A stretch of DNA of 64,000 nucleotides from Bacilli bacterium (GCA_017517765.1 JAFWYE010000009.1:185031-249030); one strand, 5' to 3'. Positions 26,911-37,087 are shown, counted from the first letter of the stretch. Notes: generated from the sequence alone by a model not told the origin. Numbers and translations are program-made.

Positions 26911-29349
26911 TTATTTAAATACAGATTCTTCTTCAGGAGATACCATAATTCTCTCCATAAGAATTCTTTGGTTAGGAGAAACAATGAATAAACATTGTCC
27001 AATACCAGCATTACCAATAAACATTCTCTCTTCCTCAGAGAAACCACCAACAGATGAATACAAATCAACTAGCGATTGTAAGTCGGCTGGGTTCAAACCA
27101 AATATGAATGAATATTGACAACCATTTATAATAGCGGTTGTATATTTTTTGATATTTGCTGCTCCAACAAAGTCGTTTACGTTTTGTGTGATAACTACAA
27201 ATATACCGTTGTATTTTCTTATACGCTTAACCATGTTAAACATAAATTGAAGAGCAACCGGAGTCTTTTCATCGATGAATACGTGCGCTTCATCAACAAT
27301 TACTGCAATATAATTATCTAACTTCTTAGCCAAGTTATTTTCTCTGTTCTTACTTATTTCATTTTCTAGGAATCTAAGTACTAACATCATTTGCGCATTC
27401 ATAACTTTATCATTTTTACTACTATTCATCTTTTTAAAGTCGAATAAGATAAAGTCACTTGTTTTTGTATTAATTGTAGTAGGTCCATTCCATAAGTTAG
27501 AAAGTGATCCTCCATCTGCAAATCTCTTCATGTAAACTTCTAGATTTCTTAAGTCTCCAAGTTCATCACCTACATCTGCAGCTCTGTTAGGATCCTTAGT
27601 AATTATTTTACTAAGTTCGCTTATTCTTTTTTGAAGCAATTCTAATACATCATCCATGATTGGATAATCTTCTGCTTTTAATTTGTCAAAATCAGTAACA
27701 TCAGTAATTTTCTTTTTGTGATATGCCGCTACTAGCATTTCAGAAAGTCTAGATAATTCTTTATTAGTTAAATCTTCTAGCATACTTGAAAAGAATTGTT
27801 CAAGGAATTGAACTTGTCCATTAAAAGCACTCTTTCTTAAACCTCTAATAGCTTCTTCTGTAAGTTCTACATCATCATCTAACATCGTAGAGAAGATGTG
27901 GAAAGGATTTATTCTTGAATCAAATGCACTACCAACGTCTATCATTTGTCCACCAAGTTGCTTAGAAAGAACACCATATTCTCCTTCTGGGTCAACTATA
28001 TAAACTTTAATATCTTGAAGTAGCAATCTTAAAACCATTTTCTTAGTGAAGTGAGATTTACCACTACCTGACTTACCAATAATCATAATATTAGAATTGG
28101 TTCTATTTGGATTTCTAACTCTTGGATCAAAGAAAATCAAATTTGATCTATTGTTACCAAGTAAAAATCCCTTATCATCTTCAAGTGCTTGGAATACAAA
28201 TGGGAATCCCGCTCCCAAGCTAATACAAGGGATGTCTCTTCCTAAGTCATCCATCAAGTCATCCTTAGGTGTAGGTAAACAAGCCACATATCCTTGAAGT
28301 TGTCTATAATTTAACCTATCTGCTCTCATGGCATGTTGTTTAATTGTAGAAATAGCTTTATGAGTAATATTCCTAAGTTCTCTTTCATTATCGCTATATG
28401 CCATTAAAAGAACATCTACTCTTTTTAAAATTTCGCTTCCTCTTTCAATCTCTTCCAATATATACATGAATGATTCTAATTCCGCTTGTTTAGCAATATC
28501 TTGAGAAGATTTATTCTTATTTAACATTTGCGTTCTAACTTCAGTAATAGCCTTATCCATAAGTTGTCTAGCTTCTTCTGTAGGGATATGCTTGATATTT
28601 ATAATACATGAAGTTGATGGAATATCTGTCAAAGGAGCAAGCCATGCTTCATTAACATTCATAGGATATTGATAAATACTCATAGTAGAAGCATACATTG
28701 AATCTGTTCTAATATATTTAGATTTAAGTTGAATGCTCTCAGGTAAAATATCCTTTACATATTCATCGCTATTTTCAAAATCTTCAATTGTTTTTGAGCC
28801 AATTGGATTATACATATGATATAGCAAGAATTTAATATCTGTATCACTACATTTAGAAGGAGCAAGCTTTAATTGACTAAGTCTTGCAAAAACGTCATTA
28901 TAACCCATTCTCATATCTTCTAAATCTCTACCATACATTATAAAGTAAAATTCATTTGCAAATACTTTTGCTTCATCATTAAAATACTCAAGTCTTCTTT
29001 TTTCGTAATTTACTTGCTTTAATCTATTTTGATAACCATGTTCATCCATGTTACCATCTTTGAATTTTTTGTGTTGTACTTTTAATAGTTCTGCTTGTGC
29101 ATTAATTTGTCTTGAAAGATCTACAGGTCTCTCTAGTTTTACAATAGTGCAATCCCAACGTAACCCACGCAAAATAGAGGCAAATTGATTAATCTTAATC
29201 TTTTGCTCTTCATAGTCTAAAAGAGATAAATTTAAACTATCAACCTTGATAACAGAAGCAATAATTCTATTTTTATAAGTAATTATGCCATCCTCAATTT
29301 TTTCAATAGCAATAAAGTGAGAAATGTCAGCACCTCTTCTTTTTCCCAT
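26911..29349 (-). CDS. VirB4-like type IV secretion ATPase
   Basis: 812 residues, the typical size of VirB4/TraC/CagE ATPases that power type IV secretion and conjugation. The N-terminal CagE/TrbE-like region (about 1-390) precedes a P-loop domain with Walker A GKSGSGKSH (425-433) and Walker B VIVDEAH (D686, E687), then TQNVNDF and a C-terminal helical part. It is a soluble protein working at the cytoplasmic face. Upstream lie a VirB6/TrbL-like giant and a pilin-like gene in the same direction. No relaxase, VirD4-type coupling protein or integrase is in the window, so a conjugative element is not supported. GGGGG/AAGAAGG lies before the ATG. Confidence 0.9.
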   Translation of the reverse strand: MGKRRGADISHFIAIEKIEDGIITYKNRIIASVIKVDSLNLSLLDYEEQKIKINQFASILRGLRWDCTIVKLERPVDLSRQINAQAELLKVQHKKFKDGNMDEHGYQNRLKQVNYEKRRLEYFNDEAKVFANEFYFIMYGRDLEDMRMGYNDVFARLSQLKLAPSKCSDTDIKFLLYHMYNPIGSKTIEDFENSDEYVKDILPESIQLKSKYIRTDSMYASTMSIYQYPMNVNEAWLAPLTDIPSTSCIINIKHIPTEEARQLMDKAITEVRTQMLNKNKSSQDIAKQAELESFMYILEEIERGSEILKRVDVLLMAYSDNERELRNITHKAISTIKQHAMRADRLNYRQLQGYVACLPTPKDDLMDDLGRDIPCISLGAGFPFVFQALEDDKGFLLGNNRSNLIFFDPRVRNPNRTNSNIMIIGKSGSGKSHFTKKMVLRLLLQDIKVYIVDPEGEYGVLSKQLGGQMIDVGSAFDSRINPFHIFSTMLDDDVELTEEAIRGLRKSAFNGQVQFLEQFFSSMLEDLTNKELSRLSEMLVAAYHKKKITDVTDFDKLKAEDYPIMDDVLELLQKRISELSKIITKDPNRAADVGDELGDLRNLEVYMKRFADGGSLSNLWNGPTTINTKTSDFILFDFKKMNSSKNDKVMNAQMMLVLRFLENEISKNRENNLAKKLDNYIAVIVDEAHVFIDEKTPVALQFMFNMVKRIRKYNGIFVVITQNVNDFVGAANIKKYTTAIINGCQYSFIFGLNPADLQSLVDLYSSVGGFSEEERMFIGNAGIGQCLFIVSPNQRILMERIMVSPEEESVFK

Positions 29350-29375
29350 CTAAAGATACCCCCTTCTTTATAATA

Positions 29376-29406
29376 ACAAAAATAGAGACCCTTACGGGCC
29401 TCTATT
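29376..29406 (-). terminator. Terminator or attenuator between the VirB6-like and VirB4-like genes
   Basis: On the minus strand AATAGAGGCCC, GTAA loop, GGGTCTCTATT (one G-U pair) is followed by TTTTTG. On the plus strand the same position is an A-C mismatch, so it acts for minus-strand RNA. It lies within the presumed operon about 27 bases before the VirB4-like start, so it probably lowers VirB4 expression relative to the VirB6-like gene. Confidence 0.75.
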
Positions 29407-29407
29407 A

Positions 29408-29460
29408 ATATTGATAGCCCTCAGTTTTATTTTAAACCAAGATTTTAAACCTATCAATAT
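29408..29460. repeat. 10-bp inverted repeat enclosing a 10-bp direct repeat
   Basis: ATATTGATAG (29408-29417) and CTATCAATAT (29451-29460) are perfect inverted copies 33 bases apart. Between them ATTTTAAACC occurs twice (29429-29438 and 29442-29451). This stands directly after the VirB6-like gene and before the terminator hairpin. It may be an RNA structure or a protein site; nothing known is matched. Confidence 0.5.
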
Positions 29461-29482
29461 AAGTGCTTGTTTTTATTAATAA

Positions 29483-32400
29483 CTAGTCTTCTTTAACTTC
29501 TCTTTCAATATCTTCAACAGTTTGTAAGATATCTCTATTTTGTTCTTTAATTCTATCTAACATTTCCTTATTAGCTCTAGCTAATTCTGTTTGAGTTCTT
29601 TCATACATAGCTTCAGTCATTTGATCTGGACTCTTGATTGCTGCAGAGAAATCAAACATATTTGCAGAGTTACTATCTGAGTTCATAGTATTGTTGTTGA
29701 TGTTAGTAATAGTTTGTTGTTGATTGTTATTTACTTGAGTAGGAGACTTAGCACCTGAATCTTTTCCTCTTAACTCATTAGCTAATCCACTAATCATTGA
29801 CTTCATAGACTCTTGAATTTGATTATTTTGAGAACTTAATCCAGCATTTTCTCTTCTTATTTCTTCTTGATCTACGATTCTTTGATGTCTTGCAGTCTTA
29901 GCTGCATCAAGAACATCAGCCTTAGATGAGCTAGCTGTAATATGAGCACCTGGAACACTATTAAGTATTTGAGTCATTTGAGGAGTTAACTTGATGTCTC
30001 CACCTGCAGCTATAACTTGTTGCATTAATGCACTTTCATTTGCAAGTGTTGCTGATCTTGTAGCATTAGTAACTATTCTTTGAGCTATTGCACCAGCTGT
30101 TTGCTTAGATGTTTCTACTCTAGATATAGTCTTTTGTTGTGCATCATATGTCTTAGTTGCTGCTTCATAACCTGTCAATCTACCAGTTACATATTCTGTA
30201 TCTTCGCCAAATGCATTTTCATTTGCAAGTTTTCTAATCTTTCTTACACTATAGTGTCCATTCTTATCAGCTTTTACTCCCTTGTCTTCAAGAATTTGTT
30301 TCATAGTTCTACCAGATGCAGATGGTTTTCCACCCTCGTCTATAAATTTATCGCGAGCTGTATTATAAACCTCTTCTGTGTATTCAGCACATGATTCATA
30401 TAACTTTCTAGCTTCAGTAGGAGTAGATACATTTCCAACAATCTTTGTTTCTAATGAAGCGTCAGCTCCATAAACAGTTTGACCATCTTTCTTCTTTAAT
30501 CCTTTAGAACGTTTTGTATCAGCCATTCCAGCCTTCAACATTCTTTCGTTTCTAGCACGTCTTGAGTTAGCTGCATCATTTCTGCCACCTGACTTACCAC
30601 CAAATGATGTTTGACCCATGTTAGCAGAATATCCTTCAGTTCCCATCAATCTATAAGCTAATCCGTTAGATTTTTCAAATGTAGCTGCTTTTTCTTCAAC
30701 CACAGTTTGTGCTGCAGCAGTTGCTTTATGAGCTGCATTATATGCGCTTTGTGCCTTAGCTTTTTCTGCTCTTGCCTTAACTAGGTTTTCATTTTGTGTT
30801 CTCGCATTTTGAACTGTCTTTCTGCCGAAATAAGTTTGTTGAGCTTTGTCGCAATTAGCTAAGTCATCGTGTAATTGCTTAATTTCTGTAGCTTCAGCTA
30901 ATTGTTTCTTCTCATCTGCGCTTAATTCAGAAGGTTTCTTCTTACCTAATGTATCAATAGTTGCTTGAGCTGCTCCCATCTTGCTATCAACTGTAGCCTT
31001 GGCTTGTTCAAATGAAGCATCTGCCGCAACTCCAGCCTTAGTTAATCTACCATCTCTTCCAGATAGAGTATCTAGCACTCTTGCTCTTTCTGTAGCAGCA
31101 TCTCTAGCGTTATCAGCTTTTGTTTGCCATTCTTTCATTGTCTTTTCAGGTATATATTTCTTTCTTAATCCTTCAAGTTTAGTTCTCTCTTCGCTTCCCT
31201 TAGGAAGAAGTGCAATCTTACTTTCTAGTTCTTCAAAATTATCTACACCTGCAGTCTTTAGTATATTCTTATTATCACGCTTAGCTTCTGCAACTAATTC
31301 ATCGTTTTCTCTAGCCTCTGCTTGTGCTGCAAGTAATTCTTTATCTTGAGCCAAGATATCAGAGTTAGCACTTGATGCTGCCGCTTCTGCAGCCATTAAA
31401 CCTTGCTCAGCTTTGTCTAAGTTTTGAGCTGCAGCATTTTCTTTTCCTGCTGCTTCTTGTGCTGCCCCTACTGCACCATCATAAGATGCACTAGCCTTGC
31501 TTGCTTCTGCTTGTGCTTTTTGAATACGTTCATTTCTCTTTTCAGTGAACGCTTGATTTCTAGCTTTATCATACTTCTTGTTAGCTGCATTCTTCTCTGC
31601 CTCATCAGATTCCTTCTTAGCATTCATGAATGATTTTACTGTTCCTTCACCTACTACAGCAGTAGCAATAGCTCCACCAGCAGTCTTCAATCCTGCAAGT
31701 GCACCACGCTTCAAGCCACCAAGTATAGCTCTAGGTCCATTTGTAACAATGTTCTTAGCAGCTCTCATAGCCAATTTACCAGGAGCAGCTAGAACTCTAC
31801 CAATTAAGTTCTTAGTAAAGAATTTTCCAGCTTTTGTATTAAGAGCCTTGTCACCAAGTTTTGCTGCACCTTCTTTAACTTTATTGATACCAGATTTAAT
31901 TCCAGCACCGATCTTCTTCATGCTAGCAATATCTCCAACAGCCGCCTTAAGAACATCTTTACCTTTAATCTTATTTGGATCTTCTGGTTGTGCTGCAGTA
32001 GCTTGTTTTTCAGTATCATTAGCGCCTTCAGTGCCTCCATTTTCGCCACCTTCAGTGCCTTCATTTTCGCCACCTTCAGTACCTCCATTTTCATCAGTTT
32101 CTGTAGGTGTTTCAGTTTCATTAGGATCTACATTTCCAGCTTCATCGCTTTGGCCATTATCATCCTCGCCACCGTCTTCTCCACCTTCTTCAGTTGCATT
32201 TTCATCAGCCTCTGTAGGTGTTTCAGTAGCTCCATCTCCGTCAACTCCTGCTGCGTCATCTGTTTCGCCAGAATCGTCTCCATCTCCGCCTCCAGCAGTA
32301 GGTGCTGATGCTCCATCTGTAGGTGCTGATGGTCCAGACGCCTCTTCAGGCTTATTAGCAGAATCTGCATCTTTTTCTTCTTCAGCAGCACCGGCTTGTG

Positions 32401-34039
32401 CTCCAGCGCTTGCTGCATCTTTATTCTTAACTGCATTTATAGCTCCACTAGCTACACCACCAATTGCAGCACCGGCAACAGCCATCGCAGCTTTACCAAC
32501 AGCATTAACAGCTCCACCTGTATTTCCTGAATCTAGTGAGCTTTGAGCACCACTAATTAATGGTGATAATACAGTATCTAAATCTTTTATAGCTCCACCT
32601 GCAGCTATAACTAATAGTATTTGCAAGAAAGCATTTATAAGTCTTGCAAAGAATGAAGGTTCACATTTATATCCGCCTTTAACAATAACTCTGTTTCCTA
32701 CGGCACAACCTTCCCAATCAGCAATGTTACCAGTATGGTTACCAAAGAAATAATTCCAGTTATCAACTGCAGCTTCCCAGTTTGTTGGTAGCTCTGGTTC
32801 CGCATCGCCTGTAACAGCCAATAAATTAACATCATTTAATTGAGGAACATTTGCAAACTCACCAGCATAAGAAAGTGTTGATGCGCTTACATTTAAGTCT
32901 TCAACTCTTCCTCCACTTACTCTTTCCATTGAAGTTTGGAAGGCAGTTGCGAAATCAATGTCAGTAACTAATCCTAAAACCATTAAGAAAATTGCAAATG
33001 ACATACAAGCAACAACTAATCTTAATCCTTCTTCAATAGATTTCTTTAACCATTCTTTGAATTTTGCTCCATCATCTAATACATATTGTGATATTGGAGC
33101 AGGTGCTACTAAGAATAATCCTAGTAGTTTAAAGATTCTTTGAATCATTGCAAGTACTAAGTTCCACATTGCCTTAAGAGCAACAACAATACCTACAAAG
33201 TATATATACCAATAGAAGTTGGCATAGAATAATTGGTTTCTAACAGCGCCAATTCCATCAACTGGTGTAGATCTACCATAATATGCTAGTGGCCCTTGCC
33301 AGCTTAATAATCCATAAGTTGAAAGTCTTAGAGATTCTAGAACTTCTTGGTCATATTTTACAAGTTCACCATCGGCTAGTAGTACGAATAGTAGGTTACC
33401 CTCTAGATACCACACAGATCCAGCGTTTTCTATTACCCCACCAGAACCAGATGTTGATTGGTGTAATTGGTTATTTATGATATGCATTGCATATCCATGG
33501 TCACTCCAAGATAATTCAAACACTCTCATACCAGCAAATGTATATGGATCCATTCCCATAGCTTCACTTACTTGAACAGCAAGTAATGAACTAGCATGAA
33601 TAATTAAATAAAATATAGGAATAACTAATATGAATGAGATACATGATATTGCTACGTTTCTAAATATAGGTCCTTTACTTCTAGGTCCTGCTTTATCAAA
33701 ATAATCTTGTTTAATTATTTTATATATAGTAAATATTGCAACCAAAACTAGGGCAATTAATGCCAAATATAAATATGATTTAGTCACAGTTTCATTAAAT
33801 ATGAAATAATCCAACAAGTTTGTGGACTCTCCTCCAGCAACGACATTAAACATTCCATCGCCAAAATCTACTCCTGCAAAAATAAAGAACGCGATGTTAA
33901 GCAAGTCAACAAATGTTCCTATAAGTTTACAAACAAGTTCTAATGCCCCATACATAATTTGAGTAAACAGGGCACATATACCCATTCCTAGTCCACCAAA
34001 TCCATAGGCACACACGTCTACGCCAAGCATATTAAGCAT
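29483..34039 (-). CDS. Giant VirB6/TrbL-like membrane protein with acidic repeat linker and coiled-coil tail
   Basis: 1518 residues from the ATG at 34039; GGAGG lies nine bases ahead of it, inside the longer frame that opens at 34060. The first about 500 residues hold several membrane helices (about 10-55, 75-105, 125-160, 260-320, 335-370, 465-490) with the TrbL/VirB6-style stretch LFLVAPAPISQYV and a following amphipathic segment. Then comes a low-complexity Glu/Asp/Gly/Thr/Pro region (about 535-660) with 24-base DNA repeats, a basic segment, and about 700 residues of Ala/Glu/Lys-rich helix predicted to form coiled coils. VirB6 proteins form the inner-membrane channel platform of type IV secretion. 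The long tail is far beyond normal VirB6 size and its role is unknown. Confidence 0.75.
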   Translation of the reverse strand: MLNMLGVDVCAYGFGGLGMGICALFTQIMYGALELVCKLIGTFVDLLNIAFFIFAGVDFGDGMFNVVAGGESTNLLDYFIFNETVTKSYLYLALIALVLVAIFTIYKIIKQDYFDKAGPRSKGPIFRNVAISCISFILVIPIFYLIIHASSLLAVQVSEAMGMDPYTFAGMRVFELSWSDHGYAMHIINNQLHQSTSGSGGVIENAGSVWYLEGNLLFVLLADGELVKYDQEVLESLRLSTYGLLSWQGPLAYYGRSTPVDGIGAVRNQLFYANFYWYIYFVGIVVALKAMWNLVLAMIQRIFKLLGLFLVAPAPISQYVLDDGAKFKEWLKKSIEEGLRLVVACMSFAIFLMVLGLVTDIDFATAFQTSMERVSGGRVEDLNVSASTLSYAGEFANVPQLNDVNLLAVTGDAEPELPTNWEAAVDNWNYFFGNHTGNIADWEGCAVGNRVIVKGGYKCEPSFFARLINAFLQILLVIAAGGAIKDLDTVLSPLISGAQSSLDSGNTGGAVNAVGKAAMAVAGAAIGGVASGAINAVKNKDAASAGAQAGAAEEEKDADSANKPEEASGPSAPTDGASAPTAGGGDGDDSGETDDAAGVDGDGATETPTEADENATEEGGEDGGEDDNGQSDEAGNVDPNETETPTETDENGGTEGGENEGTEGGENGGTEGANDTEKQATAAQPEDPNKIKGKDVLKAAVGDIASMKKIGAGIKSGINKVKEGAAKLGDKALNTKAGKFFTKNLIGRVLAAPGKLAMRAAKNIVTNGPRAILGGLKRGALAGLKTAGGAIATAVVGEGTVKSFMNAKKESDEAEKNAANKKYDKARNQAFTEKRNERIQKAQAEASKASASYDGAVGAAQEAAGKENAAAQNLDKAEQGLMAAEAAASSANSDILAQDKELLAAQAEARENDELVAEAKRDNKNILKTAGVDNFEELESKIALLPKGSEERTKLEGLRKKYIPEKTMKEWQTKADNARDAATERARVLDTLSGRDGRLTKAGVAADASFEQAKATVDSKMGAAQATIDTLGKKKPSELSADEKKQLAEATEIKQLHDDLANCDKAQQTYFGRKTVQNARTQNENLVKARAEKAKAQSAYNAAHKATAAAQTVVEEKAATFEKSNGLAYRLMGTEGYSANMGQTSFGGKSGGRNDAANSRRARNERMLKAGMADTKRSKGLKKKDGQTVYGADASLETKIVGNVSTPTEARKLYESCAEYTEEVYNTARDKFIDEGGKPSASGRTMKQILEDKGVKADKNGHYSVRKIRKLANENAFGEDTEYVTGRLTGYEAATKTYDAQQKTISRVETSKQTAGAIAQRIVTNATRSATLANESALMQQVIAAGGDIKLTPQMTQILNSVPGAHITASSSKADVLDAAKTARHQRIVDQEEIRRENAGLSSQNNQIQESMKSMISGLANELRGKDSGAKSPTQVNNNQQQTITNINNNTMNSDSNSANMFDFSAAIKSPDQMTEAMYERTQTELARANKEMLDRIKEQNRDILQTVEDIEREVKED
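32025..32096. repeat. Three 24-bp tandem repeats in the acidic linker
   Basis: Copies at 32025-32048, 32049-32072 and 32073-32096 start CCTTCAGTGCCTCCATTTTC and differ at few bases; the third diverges at its end. They encode the eight-residue unit GGTEGGEN/EGTEGGEN. Such in-frame repeats can vary in number by slippage without breaking the gene. Confidence 0.8.
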
Positions 34040-34079
34040 AATTAACGACCTCCAATTCATGAATCTCTCATTTATAAAA

Positions 34080-34085
34080 ATTATA
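34080..34085 (-). promoter_or_regulatory. -10 box of the secretion-locus promoter
   Basis: TATAAT, preceded by TG one base away (TGTTATAAT), lies about 40 bases before the VirB6-like ATG. The -35 at 17-base spacing is weak (TTCTCT, 34103-34108), so this looks like an extended -10 promoter. Confidence 0.5.
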
Positions 34086-34154
34086 ACATAAGAAACTTTA
34101 TAAGAGAACCAAATTTATTTCATTTCTAACATTTAATAATGTCAAAAACATCCT

Positions 34155-34198
34155 AAAGCGGCATCTTATAGGTATATGATACTATAAAATGCTACGTT
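34155..34198. repeat. Long imperfect inverted repeat, possible structured RNA
   Basis: AAAGCG-GCATCTTATAG and CTATAAAATGC-TA-CGTTTT pair with a ten-base loop and few mismatches on either strand. It is not followed by a clear T run. It may be an RNA element or regulator site of the secretion locus. Confidence 0.4.
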
Positions 34199-34268
34199 TT
34201 AAAAGATTTATTTAGCTATCGGAGGATAAATTGGTGAATTTATTTTTCATCACTATTGTTTATATAAA

Positions 34269-34299
34269 CAAAAAAAGTCCAGTCAAATGACTGAACTTT
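34269..34299 (-). terminator. Terminator of the pilin-like gene
   Basis: Minus-strand AAAGTTCAGTC, ATTT loop, GACTGGACTTT (one U-G pair) followed by TTTTTG. It makes the pilin-like gene its own transcript, which would allow the many-copy subunit to be made in excess. Confidence 0.85.
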
Positions 34300-34343
34300 A
34301 ATTTTGTACTTTCTTTCGAAAGAAGCTTTTGTTTATTGGAAAA

Positions 34344-34691
34344 CTATGAACCAGAACTACAATCAGTTCCTAGAGCTTTGTTAACCATAGAATCACCGAA
34401 TACGCTCAATAATGTACCAGCAAGTACAGCAATTACTAATGCTACACCCATACCGATAGCTAAATATTTGAATGCGCCTAGTTTTTCTTGACGAACTTGA
34501 GGTTCATCAGCAGCTTTAACTACAGCTAAAGCAGTAGTAACACCCTTAACGATAAGAATTATAGCTAGAACACCAACTAGAATCCAAATAACTGTAGTTA
34601 CAATACCGATAACACTGTTCCAAAGTTCACATAGCTTCTCGCCTTCAATTCCAGTTTCATCTAGAATATCGCTTAACATCCATAAATTCAT
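34344..34691 (-). CDS. Pilin-like (VirB2/TrbC-type) small membrane protein
   Basis: 115 residues: a short polar N-terminus, a membrane helix (about 24-58), a charged hairpin loop KAADEPQVRQEKL (about 59-71), a second helix (about 74-100) and a short tail with DCSSGS. Two helices with a small basic loop are the plan of VirB2/TrbC pilins and of pilin-like conjugal proteins in mollicutes. No cleavable signal is obvious. The protein at 50549-51367 ends in the same two-helix unit with KASDEAEVRSNKI and the same SVFG ending. It is monocistronic, upstream of the VirB6- and VirB4-like genes. The ribosome site AGGAAGGAAT lies before the ATG. Confidence 0.7.
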   Translation of the reverse strand: MNLWMLSDILDETGIEGEKLCELWNSVIGIVTTVIWILVGVLAIILIVKGVTTALAVVKAADEPQVRQEKLGAFKYLAIGMGVALVIAVLAGTLLSVFGDSMVNKALGTDCSSGS

Positions 34692-34803
34692 ACTAATTCC
34701 TTCCTTTCCCTTTCCATAATCAAATTATAACATTCAATTTTTTTAAAAAACAATAATTAAAGCAATAATTTATTATTATTGTACCCCAATTTTGCTATTT
34801 TCA

Positions 34804-36105
<1,302 letters not shown>

Positions 36106-36181
36106 TTAAGTAATTTATGATTATAAATTATCACTTTTATTTTTATTAATCAATTAAAGTGCAATTATAAATAATTAACAT

Positions 36182-36210
36182 AAAAAAAAGCATCATGTTT
36201 TGTGATGCTT
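36182..36210 (-). terminator. Terminator of the HD-domain gene
   Basis: AAGCATCA, loop, TGATGCTT followed by eight T on the minus strand; the gene's TAA abuts the stem. Confidence 0.85.
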
Positions 36211-36867
36211 TTATCTTTTATTATTTCTTTTTGCCAAAAGCTCTTTTGTCTCTTCTAATACTTCAAGTGACCTTTGTGTCATTTCGGGATTTTGAGCTAA
36301 ATTATCACTTTTTGCTACAATAACCAAATAATCCATAAGTTTCTTCCCATCTCCAAACTTATTAAAATACTCAATTTGCTTATCTAAAAATTTATCATCT
36401 AATTTTATTTGTCCATTACCAACTTGAATAAATGCATCATGTTTATAAACAAGTGCCATTATTTGATTACATTCTTTTTCACTAAAGCCTAGATTAGGTA
36501 ATATTGGTTCTATAATCTCGCAACTTCTTTTATTATGACCATAGAAAGTATCTTTATTCTTTCTAAATACACAAGTATCAGGTTTGCCAATATCATGGAA
36601 AAACATCGTATATGCAAGTAATCTTCTTTCTTTTTGATCTAATCCTTTAGACAATTCATTTACACTTTCAACAGAGTGTAAAATATGCCCTAACACATTA
36701 TAAATGTGCCAAGGATTATTTTGTTCTCTCTCTTCACACTTTTTAATATCAGGAATGTTAGTATCCAGCCAATTTCTAAATGATTCGTTATTTTTATACT
36801 CGCTATAAAAATTTTCAACAACATCATCTGATAATAAAACTTTATCTAGTAGTTCTAAATTATTCAT
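36211..36867 (-). CDS. HD-domain phosphohydrolase (tRNA nucleotidyltransferase HD-like)
   Basis: 218 residues, soluble. The HD set is visible: H54/H61 in NPWHIYNVLGH, HD at 91-92 in FFHDIGKPD, H111 in FYGHNKRS and HD at 143-144. The order NPWH..H, HDIGKPDT, GHNKRS matches the HD domain fused to bacterial CCA-adding enzymes and to poly(A) polymerase-like proteins, but no nucleotidyltransferase domain is present. It is probably a metal-dependent phosphatase or phosphodiesterase acting on a nucleotide. The gene is monocistronic; the substrate is unknown. Confidence 0.75.
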   Translation of the reverse strand: MNNLELLDKVLLSDDVVENFYSEYKNNESFRNWLDTNIPDIKKCEEREQNNPWHIYNVLGHILHSVESVNELSKGLDQKERRLLAYTMFFHDIGKPDTCVFRKNKDTFYGHNKRSCEIIEPILPNLGFSEKECNQIMALVYKHDAFIQVGNGQIKLDDKFLDKQIEYFNKFGDGKKLMDYLVIVAKSDNLAQNPEMTQRSLEVLEETKELLAKRNNKR

Positions 36868-36976
36868 CTAAATCACTTCCTACATCTATTATAATATCAA
36901 ACCATTTACTTTCATAATATTTTTTTACTTATAAACAAAATAAAAAGCCTAGATAATCTAGGCTTGAAATTTTACA

Positions 36977-37050
36977 TGGAGCAGGTGAGGGGAATCGGAC
37001 CCCCGTAGTCAGCTTGGAAGGCTGAAGTTCTACCATTGAACTACACCTGC
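36977..37050 (-). tRNA. tRNA-Gly(TCC)
   Basis: Minus-strand cloverleaf of 74 bases with encoded CCA. Acceptor GCAGGTG pairs with CACCTGC, discriminator T; anticodon loop CTTCCAA gives TCC; T arm GGGGTCCGATTCCCC. It is cotranscribed with the tRNA-Glu upstream. Confidence 0.95.
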
Positions 37051-37087
37051 ATGTATGTTAAATCAATTATTCTAGAATCCAATAAAT

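Larger units (their letters stand above)
34040..34343. other. Intergenic region upstream of the VirB6-like gene
   Basis: About 300 bases without a firm gene. It holds a promoter near the VirB6-like gene, a TTGACA-like box at 34140-34145 (minus strand) with a poor -10, a long imperfect inverted repeat at 34155-34198, a possible 18-codon plus-strand frame at 34234-34290, and the pilin-gene terminator. A 14-base palindrome TTCTTTCGAAAGAA lies at 34312-34325. Confidence 0.6.

Noticed and set aside
32025..32096. Tandem repeats as a CRISPR array
   Set aside because: Units are directly adjacent, without spacers, and lie in frame within a coding region.
31578..32546. Long plus-strand frame of 322 codons opposite the VirB6-like gene
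   Set aside because: It mirrors the Ala/Pro/Ser-rich low-complexity antisense of a repetitive coding region, has no ribosome site and no family features.
26911..34691. Integrative conjugative element
   Set aside because: No integrase, relaxase, coupling protein, att repeats or tRNA-end insertion are seen; flanking genes are core metabolism.
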